Source: Bacteroidales bacterium
GTDB lineage: Bacteria; Bacteroidota; Bacteroidia; Bacteroidales; SMBSF39
Assembly (NCBI GenBank): GCA_021107685.1
Contig: JAIOSH010000478.1
Location: 1-6,730, forward strand
Direction of reading: 5' to 3'
DNA: 6,730 nt
A model generated the notes under the pieces. The model did not search any database, had not been told where the DNA came from, and worked only from the letters and a program-made list of their open reading frames with translations. Each line of letters begins with the position of its first letter. The first letter of the stretch is position 1. A program made the position numbers and the translations under genes. Below are positions 1 through 6,730 of this stretch, one piece after another.

Positions 1-20
1 ACCTGTGGCTATTCACGTTT

Positions 21-35
21 AACCACTTCGTGGTT
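21..35. other. Small perfect hairpin (AACCAC-TTC-GTGGTT)
   Basis: A six-base inverted repeat, AACCAC and GTGGTT, flanks a three-base loop. It lies in the GC-richer left edge of the window. No run of T follows on the plus strand (the next bases are TGATATTGC), so it is not a typical intrinsic terminator for a gene entering from the left. It could be part of a repeat element or an RNA structure whose remainder lies outside the window. The symmetry is seen directly; the role is unknown. Confidence 0.4.
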
Positions 36-304
36 TGATATTGCAAATGCTATATTACTATATTCAAAAAGGGTTTAGAAATAAAATATAAGCTCCTTCT
101 TGCTATTACAAGTAAAGGAATTGTCCAACCAAAATATTTCCCCAGCACCTCAAAATATTATTTAGCCATATTCTAATCCTATTAAAAAAATCATTTACTT
201 TGTATTACCAATTTTTAAACAATTTATACAACGTATGCCTGATTTTATATTTTCCGTTGCTGCAAGCCTGACTGCTAATATGATTAATAAAATCAATAAG
301 ATGT

Positions 305-334
305 TTTGTAATAAAAATAAAATATGAAACTTTG
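305..334 (+). promoter_or_regulatory. Candidate Bacteroidota-type promoter (TTTG / AAACTTTG)
   Basis: TTTG at 305-308 and AAACTTTG at 327-334 are separated by 18 bases. This approximates the Bacteroidota pattern of a -33 TTTG element and a -7 TAnnTTTG element, with one mismatch at the first base of the -7 box. Transcription would begin near 341, giving an untranslated leader of about 50 bases before the ATPase start at 394. Such short motifs occur by chance in AT-rich DNA, so this is one of two competing candidates. Confidence 0.3.
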
Positions 335-364
335 GGATCATATACTTATTTTAATAAAAGGTAT

Positions 365-372
365 TAACTTTG
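365..372 (+). promoter_or_regulatory. Candidate -7 box TAACTTTG upstream of ATPase
   Basis: TAACTTTG matches the Bacteroidota -7 consensus TAnnTTTG exactly and lies 21 bases before the ATG at 394. Transcription would start near 379, giving a short leader of about 15 bases. A TTTG at 331-334 is about 30 bases upstream, which is too far to be a normal -33 element, so the promoter would be only half conserved. The box contains the TTG at 370 that would otherwise be the longest possible start of the ATPase, which argues against that start. Confidence 0.35.
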
Positions 373-393
373 TTGGTTACAAACTATAATTTT

Positions 394-1719
394 ATGAAGA
401 ATAACAAAAAATATATACCTCCCAAAACAATTTGGGAAGTTTATGATAATTTGGATTACAACGAAGCCCTTGATATTGATGATAAACGATATGTCGATAT
501 TTCTGCCGGAAGAGAAGAATTCAGCTTTAAAGATATTTTAAGTTTTTTAAAAGTTAGCAGGCAATATAAATTTATGGGAGAAAAACCTCCTCAAAAGATA
601 TATGCCGTATTTTTCGGACACAGAGGCTGTGGAAAATCAACCGAATTAAAACGGCTCGCAGAAAAGTTAGATAAAGAAAAGCTGTTTTTTGTTGTTAATC
701 TCGACACCTCTATCGAATTAGACAATAATAATGTAAAATATGTTGATGTTTTTATGGCTCTCGCCAAACGACTTTTCGATAAATTAGAAAGACATAATAT
801 AGAAATAGACCCGGTTTATTTTGAAAATCTTGAATCATGGTTTCAAAAAAAGATAATAATAAACGAGGAACGAAAAGATTATGCTTTAGATATAAAAGCA
901 GGGGTTGAGGGAAAAGTCGGTCTTCCTTTTATAGGAAAAATATTTGCCAACATGACTACTGCATTTAAAGATAATTCATCATACAAAGAACAACTCAGGG
1001 AAGATATAAAAAATAATTTCAGTGAATTTGCAGCAGGTTTTAACAAGCTGATTGCTGCTGCAAATGAAGCTGTAGCAAAAAAGATTGACCGTAAAGCAAT
1101 CTTGTTTGTTATTGATGGTTTGGATAAATTGTCGGGCGAAGATTCCAGCAGTTTTTTTATTTCAGATGTAAACCAATTACAGCAAATCCAATCCAATTTT
1201 ATTTATACGGCACATATCGACCTTCTTTACTCAGGAACTTCAATAACCCAGGTATTTGAATTTTCAATTTTGCCGATGATCAAAATTGCAGAACAGAACG
1301 ATAAAAAATTTAATAAGGGTTATGAAGCATTACGTAAATTAATTTATAAACGTGCTGATAAAAGTTTATTTACATCCGAAAAGATAGTTGACCGCATCAT
1401 AGAATTTTCAGGTGGAAATCCGAGGCATATACTGCAATTGTTAGAATATGCATATATAAATGCCGGTAACAATATATTTGACAAGGAAGCTGTTGATAAA
1501 GGAGTTGTACGATTGGCAAATATTTTTAAGCGTTTTCTTACAAAAGAAGATTATGAAAAAATATACGAAATTGATAATTCCGATGAACCTGAACAATCGG
1601 AACATATAAGAAAATTACTTCACAACCTTGCCATCCTGCAATACAATGATTTTTGGTGGAAATCTCATCCTGTAATACGAACCCTGCCATCATACAAAAA
1701 ACTGGAAAAAGCAAAATGA
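394..1719 (+). CDS. AAA/STAND-type P-loop ATPase
   Basis: This is a probable cytoplasmic ATP-dependent switch protein of 441 residues. Visible motifs, in order: a Walker A loop GHRGCGKST (75-83); a Walker B strand FVIDGLDK (238-245) whose DGLDK form is typical of STAND and ORC/Cdc6-like ATPases; a sensor-1-like segment NFIYTAHIDLLYS (268-280); a lid motif SGGNPRHILQLL (339-350) with a sensor-2-type arginine at 344; and a C-terminal winged-helix-like region ending in LLHNLAILQYNDFWWKSHP (408-426). A long helical insert (about 155-230) separates Walker A from Walker B. The ATG at 394 is preferred over an in-frame TTG at 370 because the TTG lies inside a promoter-like box and adds only eight unremarkable residues. 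No Shine-Dalgarno sequence is present. The stop codon overlaps the start of the TPR gene. No effector domain is fused at either end. ATPase assignment is firm; the biological role is not known. Confidence 0.88.
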   Translation: MKNNKKYIPPKTIWEVYDNLDYNEALDIDDKRYVDISAGREEFSFKDILSFLKVSRQYKFMGEKPPQKIYAVFFGHRGCGKSTELKRLAEKLDKEKLFFVVNLDTSIELDNNNVKYVDVFMALAKRLFDKLERHNIEIDPVYFENLESWFQKKIIINEERKDYALDIKAGVEGKVGLPFIGKIFANMTTAFKDNSSYKEQLREDIKNNFSEFAAGFNKLIAAANEAVAKKIDRKAILFVIDGLDKLSGEDSSSFFISDVNQLQQIQSNFIYTAHIDLLYSGTSITQVFEFSILPMIKIAEQNDKKFNKGYEALRKLIYKRADKSLFTSEKIVDRIIEFSGGNPRHILQLLEYAYINAGNNIFDKEAVDKGVVRLANIFKRFLTKEDYEKIYEIDNSDEPEQSEHIRKLLHNLAILQYNDFWWKSHPVIRTLPSYKKLEKAK

Positions 1720-3572
1720 AAAGCAATAATGAAATATTAAGTACAAAATTGCTGAATGATGAATTTTATCAACTGTTAAAGTCAATAAAAAGTTCAGGTT
1801 CATTTAACCTTATTTTTGTTGAACACAACAAGCCTTCTTTCCGTGATGAGATAATTCAAAAAATGGAAGCTGTTCAGCATAATTCCGCCGTAATTGATCT
1901 TTCGTATAATAAAATACCCACATTTTATGATTTTGAAAAAGAACTGAAAAAAAAGGCAAAAAGCCACAACATTATACATCTAATAAATATTCATAAAAGG
2001 GATAAAGAACTGAAAAAAAACGATAAGAAATTCAAAAAGTTCATCGAAGGATTAAATTTTCACAGGGAACAGATTGCACAACTTGCACCAGTAAATATAT
2101 TTTTCTGGGTGCTTGAATATTTAACCAAAGAATTTATTACAGGTGCACCCGACCTTTGGGCATGGAATTCATATTTATTCAATTTTTCGAAACCGGAAGA
2201 TGAAATGCAGGGATTATCCGAATTACAGTTAATTGAAAAAGATACTTCAATAACTGAACTGAACTTACCCGGAACTAAAAAACGCATAAAGAATCTAATA
2301 GATTTCTTAAAAATAAAAGACCTTTCGGAGCTTAATAATGCAGAAAAACTGTTATCAGACGAATTGGATAATTATTATAATAAGATTTTATTGTATGAAA
2401 AAATATACAATTATCTTGATAAAGATTTAAAAACATACCAGACAGAAATTGAAACATTCAACACAAATACACTTATACAATATCCAAAAAAAATATTAGT
2501 AACAAAAAATAAAAAAGAACAGTTTGAACTAATAAACGAATATGCAGGCAAATTAAAAGAAAAAGGCAGGTATTCGCTTGCTCTCGAACAAAAGCTAAAG
2601 GCGAAGGAATTATTAGATTCCCACGAAAATAAAATTAAAATACCAAAATATTTCATTGATGAATTAGCAAATCATTATTATCTAAATGGTGAATATTCAA
2701 AAGCAAAAAACATTCTAATTAATTATTTACTATCTGATATCGACAAATCAGAATTCAACCAGAATGAAATTGCCACACTATACAACAATATTGCACTTAC
2801 TTACAATTATCTCGGCGATTACGAAAAAGCACTGGAATATCACCAAAAAGCCTATGATATTTTAGAAAAGGTATTAGAGCCAAACCATCCTTCTATCGCT
2901 ACTTCTTACAACAATATTGCAGAAACTTGTAGTGATCTTGGCAATAATAAAAAAGCATTGGAATATCACCTGAAAGCTATTGCTATTCGTAAAAAGGTTT
3001 TAGAGCCAAACCATCCTGACCTCGCTACTTCATACAATAACATTGCAAATACTTATAGTTCTCTTGGTAATTATGAAAAAGCATTAGAATATAACCTGAA
3101 AGCTATTGCTATTTTGAAAAAAGTCTTGGAGACAAACCATCCTTCACTCGCTATTGCTTACAATAACATTGCAGCAACTTATCTTTCTCTTGGCAATTAT
3201 GAAAAATCATTGGAATATCACCTGAAAGCTATTGATATTCTTGAAAAAGTTTTAGAGCCAACCCATCCTGATCTCGCTACTTCTTACAACAACATTTCAC
3301 TTACTTATCGTTCTCTTGGCAATTATGAAAAAGCGATGGGATATAACCTGAAATCTATTGCAATTCTTGAAAAGGTTTTAGAACCAAACCATCCTTCTCT
3401 CGCTACTTCATATTTGAATATTGCTGCAACTTATTATTATTTAAAAAAATACAAACAAGCAAAACATCATATAGATAAAGCAGTAAAAATATTTAAGAAA
3501 GCCCTGCCTGCCGGTCATCCGAATATTAAAGCAGCATTAAGCTGGCAGGAAGAGATAAACAGGCAGCAGTAG
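1716..3572 (+). CDS. TPR-repeat protein with P-loop-like N-terminal domain
   Basis: This protein of 618 residues has two parts. Residues 1 to about 250 look like an alpha/beta fold laid out like a P-loop NTPase but lacking the nucleotide-binding loop: a strand and loop LIFVEHNKPSFRDEII (32-47) sit where Walker A would be, with no GK[ST]; then a strand HNIIHLINIH (84-93); then LNFHREQIAQLAPVNIFFWV (113-132) and APDLWAWNSYLFNF (144-157). I recall the last two from TPR proteins encoded beside AAA ATPases. Two degenerate TPRs (about 277-306 and 313-341) and six 42-residue kinesin-light-chain-type TPRs (352-603) follow. The ATG at 1716 overlaps the upstream stop as ATGA, indicating translational coupling, so I choose it over a longer start at 1653 that would run 67 bases into the ATPase gene. 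There is no CHAT protease after the TPRs, although that fusion is common in this repeat class. It is likely a scaffold or sensor for the ATPase. The inactive-NTPase reading is inference. Confidence 0.87.
   Translation: MKSNNEILSTKLLNDEFYQLLKSIKSSGSFNLIFVEHNKPSFRDEIIQKMEAVQHNSAVIDLSYNKIPTFYDFEKELKKKAKSHNIIHLINIHKRDKELKKNDKKFKKFIEGLNFHREQIAQLAPVNIFFWVLEYLTKEFITGAPDLWAWNSYLFNFSKPEDEMQGLSELQLIEKDTSITELNLPGTKKRIKNLIDFLKIKDLSELNNAEKLLSDELDNYYNKILLYEKIYNYLDKDLKTYQTEIETFNTNTLIQYPKKILVTKNKKEQFELINEYAGKLKEKGRYSLALEQKLKAKELLDSHENKIKIPKYFIDELANHYYLNGEYSKAKNILINYLLSDIDKSEFNQNEIATLYNNIALTYNYLGDYEKALEYHQKAYDILEKVLEPNHPSIATSYNNIAETCSDLGNNKKALEYHLKAIAIRKKVLEPNHPDLATSYNNIANTYSSLGNYEKALEYNLKAIAILKKVLETNHPSLAIAYNNIAATYLSLGNYEKSLEYHLKAIDILEKVLEPTHPDLATSYNNISLTYRSLGNYEKAMGYNLKSIAILEKVLEPNHPSLATSYLNIAATYYYLKKYKQAKHHIDKAVKIFKKALPAGHPNIKAALSWQEEINRQQ
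1938..2020 (+). repeat. 17-base direct repeat ending in A8 tracts
   Basis: The 17-mer AAAGAACTGAAAAAAAA occurs exactly at 1938-1954 and again at 2004-2020, inside the TPR gene and in the same reading frame (KELKKK and KELKKN). Each copy ends in eight consecutive A residues. In frame, these create A-AAA-AAG (1949-1955) and A-AAA-AAC (2015-2021), heptamers of the type that permit -1 ribosomal slippage. A -1 shift at the first would end after 13 further codons, and at the second after one further codon (CGA then TAA). No stimulatory stem-loop is evident. The repeat is certain; any functional slippage is speculative. Confidence 0.7.
2769..3524 (+). repeat. Six tandem 126-bp TPR-coding repeats
   Basis: Six units of exactly 126 bases (42 codons) begin at 2769, 2895, 3021, 3147, 3273 and 3399. 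Each encodes a TPR of the form [IL]ATSYNNIA..Y.SLGNYEKALEY followed by a helix ending in KVLEPNHP. Units 2 to 5 are clearly similar at the DNA level, while units 1 and 6 have diverged most. Similar tandem units can gain or lose copies by recombination without breaking the frame. TPR arrays of this kind normally form a superhelical groove that binds peptides or partner proteins. Confidence 0.92.
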
Positions 3573-3585
3573 CAGTAGGCAGTAG
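3567..3585 (+). repeat. Short CAGTAG repeat across the TPR stop codon
   Basis: CAGTAG occurs at 3567-3572, 3573-3578 and 3580-3585, with a further GCAG just before. The first copy supplies the last glutamine codon and the TAG stop of the TPR protein. Such CAGTAG-rich stretches look like simple-sequence DNA rather than a regulatory site. It fills about a third of the 41-base gap before the sulfatase gene, which otherwise contains no terminator-like structure. Confidence 0.6.
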
Positions 3586-3613
3586 ATTTTGCATACATAA
3601 AAAGTAGAAATAA

Positions 3614-5482
3614 ATGAAACAAATACTTTCATCTCTATTTAAACAATTAATATTCTGGTTATTGTTTTTTGCCTTTACAAGGGCTGTGTTTTTGATTTAT
3701 CATTATAAGCTGATAATAATTGAAAATGCAGGTTTTTTTGAAATCATTTCGTCTTTTTATAATGCATTATTATTAGATTTGGCAACTACCTGCTACATAT
3801 TATTCTTTCCGTTTTTTTTACTGCTCATACAATCCGTTTATCATCCCAAATGGCTTAATATTATCAATAAAATTTATACGGCAATCCTGTTATTATTATA
3901 TTCTATTATTTCAGCAACTGAACTGGGCATTTATGAAGAATGGAAAACCAAATTGCATTATAAGGCATTAATGTATTTAAAACATCCTGATGAAATTTTT
4001 AATACTGCTTCAACCGGGAATTTTTTCCTGCTTATTTTTATTTTGCTTTGTCAGTTTGCAATAGGATATTATATTTATCAGAAATATTTTTACAGGAATA
4101 TTATTAATATTAAAAGAAATTATATTTTTTCATTTCTTTTTTTAATTATTACACCTGTACTACTTATAATAGGAATGAGGGGAGGATTGCAGGAAATCCC
4201 TATTAACCAGAGTCAATCCTATTATTCAAAACATAATATTTTAAATTTGGCTGCTACAAATTCAGTGTTTAATTTATATATAAGTGTTTTTGAAAATTAT
4301 AAAAATTTCGGTAAAAATCCTTTTCTTTTTTATAAACCTGAAGATGCATTAAAAGTAGTTGAAAGTATTTACAAAACACAAAAAGACAGCACTATTTATA
4401 TATTAAAAAATAAAAATCCCAATATTGTATTACTAATTTTAGAAAGCTGGTCAGCAGACCTTATCAGCTCTCTTGGAGGAATTGAGGGTATAACACCACA
4501 GTTTCACGAATTAGAAAAAAAAGGTATTCTGTTTACAAATATATATGCAAGCGGCACTCGTTCGGAACAGGGCATGGCATGTATATACGCCGGATTTCCA
4601 GCTCATCCCATTTCTGCTATAACAGTCCAGCCCGATAAGTATGTAAAATTACCAAGCCTTAACAGGATATTACGTAACAAAGGGTATTCAACTTCATTTT
4701 ATTTTGGCGGGCAATTAATTTATGGAAATATTAAAAGTTATATTATTTATAATAAGTTTGATAAAATAACTGAGATTTATGATTTCTCCGACAGTCTTCC
4801 ACAGGGTAAATTAGGTGTGCATGATGAATATGTTTTAGACTATCAGTTAAAAGAAATGAATAAAGAAAAGCAAGCGTTTTTTTCAACGGTTTTTACTTTA
4901 AGCACTCATTCTCCCTTTGATATGCCCATGGAAAAAACAATAAATTTTTGGGATAATAATAACAATATGAATATGTACCTGAATTCAGCATATTATACTG
5001 ACAAATGTCTTGGAGAATATTTTGAAAAAGCCCGACAACAGGATTGGTTTGATAACACATTATTTATAATAGTTGCTGATCATAGTCATTATTCTTATAG
5101 ATATTGGAGTTATCATTCACCTGAATATCATAAAATACCATTATTGTTTTATGGTAATGTAATAAAAGATGAATACAGGGGAATAAAATGTGAAAAATTA
5201 GGCTCGCAAACTGATATTGCAGGAACTTTATTGCCGCAAATAGGAATAGATGCAAGCGAATTTCAATGGAGCAAGAACTTATTAAATATATATTCACCCG
5301 AGTTTGCTTATGTAGCTTTTGAAGAAGGCATAGGCTGGAAAAGACCGGCAGGCTATTTTTTTTATGATAACCGTTTTAACCATTATTATAATATTGAAAT
5401 TGATACTGCTATGCAGGATTCAATAATAAAAGAAGGTAAATCTTTTCTTCAGACTGTTTTTCAGGAATATATGGATTATTGA
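3614..5482 (+). CDS. LtaS-like membrane sulfatase / phosphoglycerol transferase
   Basis: This is an inner-membrane enzyme of 622 residues from the alkaline-phosphatase/sulfatase superfamily. Five hydrophobic helices (about 11-31, 47-74, 86-104, 136-154 and 170-189) precede a catalytic domain (about 265-590) expected to face the periplasm, the same plan and similar length as LtaS. Visible motifs: NIVLLILESW (270-279) with metal-ligand candidate Glu277; GTRSEQGMACIYAGFP (314-329) carrying the nucleophile, most likely Ser317, where LtaS has Thr; THSPFDMP (431-438) with His432; and VADHSH (487-492) with Asp489 and His490. SQTDIAGTLL (531-540) is the usual C-terminal family motif. Family members move phosphoglycerol or similar headgroups onto glycans or lipids; the substrate here cannot be read from sequence, and teichoic acid is unlikely in a Gram-negative. 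The gene starts 41 bases after the TPR gene on the same strand and may be cotranscribed. Its stop overlaps the convergent folate gene. Confidence 0.9.
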   Translation: MKQILSSLFKQLIFWLLFFAFTRAVFLIYHYKLIIIENAGFFEIISSFYNALLLDLATTCYILFFPFFLLLIQSVYHPKWLNIINKIYTAILLLLYSIISATELGIYEEWKTKLHYKALMYLKHPDEIFNTASTGNFFLLIFILLCQFAIGYYIYQKYFYRNIINIKRNYIFSFLFLIITPVLLIIGMRGGLQEIPINQSQSYYSKHNILNLAATNSVFNLYISVFENYKNFGKNPFLFYKPEDALKVVESIYKTQKDSTIYILKNKNPNIVLLILESWSADLISSLGGIEGITPQFHELEKKGILFTNIYASGTRSEQGMACIYAGFPAHPISAITVQPDKYVKLPSLNRILRNKGYSTSFYFGGQLIYGNIKSYIIYNKFDKITEIYDFSDSLPQGKLGVHDEYVLDYQLKEMNKEKQAFFSTVFTLSTHSPFDMPMEKTINFWDNNNNMNMYLNSAYYTDKCLGEYFEKARQQDWFDNTLFIIVADHSHYSYRYWSYHSPEYHKIPLLFYGNVIKDEYRGIKCEKLGSQTDIAGTLLPQIGIDASEFQWSKNLLNIYSPEFAYVAFEEGIGWKRPAGYFFYDNRFNHYYNIEIDTAMQDSIIKEGKSFLQTVFQEYMDY

Positions 5483-6730
5483 TTGCTGATTTTATTATTA
5501 ACAATTTTTAAAATATCAGCTTCAAGATTTTGGGCTTTTTCCTGTATTTCTGTTCCCTTATTTAAAATATCCTCTACAAATGCTTTATCATCCAAACCTG
5601 CTGCATTAATTTTAACATTTAAATAAGCACCTTTAACACCTGCACATGCTGATAGAGCACCGACTCCGGCATCAGAAACAGAATTTGGATTTCCGATTTC
5701 CGCCATTGCTTTCATCACTTTCATTGATTCATAACAGAGGTTCATAACTTTAAAAGGAACTTCAATAGCATATTTTGTTGCTTCCTGGATAGCATTATTG
5801 CGGGCTGTCTTTTCTTCCGCTGACTTTTTTGGCATGCCGAAAGCATCCATTATCTTATTAAAAGCATTAGTATCTTCATCAACCATTTTTACTAATTGAT
5901 TGTGATATAATTTTCCTTTTTCCGCCCAGTCTGAAAATTCTTCCCATCTGTCATCCCATCCTCTTTTGTGAGAAGAGAGATTTGCAACCATTGTTCCTAA
6001 TGCAGCACCGAGAGCTCCCATATATGCTGAAATGGAACCACCACCAGGAGCAGGGGATTCGGATGCAGTTTCTTCAGCAAATTCGGTCAGGTTCATATCT
6101 ATCAATTTCTTTTTGGATTTATCTTCCAAAATATATTCAATAATCTTTTTGTCAGGTTCAAACGGATATAGTTCATCCAAACCCAGGGATTTAACCGCTA
6201 TTTTTATTATCTCCCTGTCGGAAATGCCGGTCGAACGTTTTTGCTTTCTGAGATAATGCCTGCCTGCATCAAGCATAGCTTTTAAAGGAACTACCCCAAC
6301 TAATTCCGAACCTGTAACTCTGATGCCTCTTGCTTCGGCTTTTCTGCATACTTCATCATAAGCTATATGAATTGGTGTAATATCTATATCAGTCAGATTC
6401 ATAGAAATTTGAGCAACTCCATATTCTTCAATAAACCAGCCTATGGCTTTACAGGCTTTTAAAGTTCCGGGAATCATAACAGGTTTACCTTTTTCATCTT
6501 TGACAATTTTTCCGGTTATGGGATCGCCTTCTCTTTTAGTCCTCCCTCTTTCACGAACATCAAAAGCAATGGAATTAGCACGGCGAGCAGAAGTAGTATT
6601 TAAATTGAAATTATAAGATACAAGAAAGTTTCTTGCACCAACAGCAGTAGCTCCTGCTTTGGCATTAAATTTTATAGGTCCAAAGTCGGGTTTCCATTCA
6701 GGATTTGTCAATTTTTCCTTTAATCCCTCA
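5476..6730 (-). CDS. ftcD: Formimidoyltransferase-cyclodeaminase, 5' end cut off
   Basis: This is the C-terminal 417 residues of a bifunctional cytoplasmic enzyme of histidine degradation. It transfers the formimino group from N-formiminoglutamate to tetrahydrofolate, then deaminates the product to 5,10-methenyl-tetrahydrofolate and ammonia. Coordinates here count inward from the right edge: the first about 200 residues are the end of the formimidoyltransferase part, with KFNAKAGATAVGARNFLVSY near 20-40 and GSELVGVVPLKAMLDAG near 140-156. The cyclodeaminase domain begins near 210, with SPAPGGGSISAY (about 225-236) and the conserved NPNSVSDAGVGALSACAGVK (about 347-366). The frame stays open to the window edge (it reads EGLKEKLTNPEW), so the true start lies outside. 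The TTG at 6711 is an internal leucine codon. The fused architecture is usual in Bacteroidota and animals. No frameshift or lost motif is seen; neighbouring hut genes may lie beyond the edge. Confidence 0.95.
   Translation of the reverse strand, partial: EGLKEKLTNPEWKPDFGPIKFNAKAGATAVGARNFLVSYNFNLNTTSARRANSIAFDVRERGRTKREGDPITGKIVKDEKGKPVMIPGTLKACKAIGWFIEEYGVAQISMNLTDIDITPIHIAYDEVCRKAEARGIRVTGSELVGVVPLKAMLDAGRHYLRKQKRSTGISDREIIKIAVKSLGLDELYPFEPDKKIIEYILEDKSKKKLIDMNLTEFAEETASESPAPGGGSISAYMGALGAALGTMVANLSSHKRGWDDRWEEFSDWAEKGKLYHNQLVKMVDEDTNAFNKIMDAFGMPKKSAEEKTARNNAIQEATKYAIEVPFKVMNLCYESMKVMKAMAEIGNPNSVSDAGVGALSACAGVKGAYLNVKINAAGLDDKAFVEDILNKGTEIQEKAQNLEADILKIVNNKISNQ

Larger units (their letters stand above)
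1..393. other. AT-rich non-coding leader region
   Basis: I find no convincing gene here. The longest readable stretches on either strand are a few tens of codons and have no family signature. The first 40 bases or so are visibly richer in G and C than the rest and contain a small perfect hairpin, so they may be the tail of an element or gene lying mostly to the left of the window. From about 150 onward the sequence is very AT-rich, as expected for an upstream regulatory region. Its right end holds the promoter candidates for the ATPase-TPR operon. Confidence 0.6.

Noticed and set aside
50..148. A 32-codon minus-strand reading frame starting at a GTG and rich in hydrophobic residues
   Set aside because: It is very short, starts with GTG, has a stop a few codons upstream and shows no recognisable family. 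Chance is more likely than a small membrane peptide.
1653..1715. An in-frame upstream start that would lengthen the TPR protein by 21 residues
   Set aside because: It would overlap the C-terminal winged-helix coding part of the ATPase by 67 bases. The ATGA arrangement at 1716 is a standard coupled start.
2769..3524. The regular 126-base units considered as a CRISPR array or non-coding tandem repeat
   Set aside because: The units are contiguous without spacers, keep one open reading frame and translate into clear TPR motifs.
5485..5520. Inverted repeat GCTGAT / ATCAGC with a bulge and weak A-T extension near the convergent stops
   Set aside because: The stem is short and AT-rich, the loop is long, and no T run follows on either strand, so I do not call it a terminator. 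It lies inside the 3' end of the folate gene.
6032..6256. A 74-codon plus-strand reading frame opposite the folate gene
   Set aside because: It is antisense to conserved cyclodeaminase sequence (the PAPGGGS region) and reads as a low-complexity shadow.

Overview
The window comes from a low-GC bacterium, most likely an uncultured member of the Bacteroidota. The clues are AT-rich coding sequence, no Shine-Dalgarno sequence before any start, a box matching the Bacteroidota -7 promoter element (TAnnTTTG), a Bacteroidota-style LtaS-like sulfatase, and a fused formiminotransferase-cyclodeaminase. The phylum is an inference; there is no rRNA or other marker gene here.

Layout: positions 1-393 are AT-rich, with no convincing gene, a small hairpin near the left edge and weak promoter candidates. 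Three genes then run rightward. The first (394-1719) is a P-loop ATPase of the AAA/STAND type. The second (1716-3572) starts inside the stop codon of the first (ATGA overlap). It encodes a domain that looks like a P-loop fold without its nucleotide-binding motif, followed by kinesin-light-chain-type TPR repeats. The third (3614-5482) begins 41 bases later and encodes a five-helix membrane protein with an outward-facing sulfatase/phosphoglycerol-transferase domain. The last gene (5476-6730, minus strand, cut by the right edge) encodes a bifunctional formimidoyltransferase-cyclodeaminase of histidine breakdown. It converges on the third gene, and their ends overlap by 7 bases.

How they work together: the ATPase and TPR protein are very probably translationally coupled and probably partners, with the ATPase as a nucleotide-driven switch and the TPR protein as a sensor or scaffold. 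Such pairs resemble STAND-type regulatory or conflict modules, but no effector domain (protease, nuclease, TIR, pore former) is visible in either protein, so a defence role is only a hypothesis. The sulfatase may share their transcript, but its family role is in the cell envelope. The folate enzyme is ordinary metabolism on the other strand.
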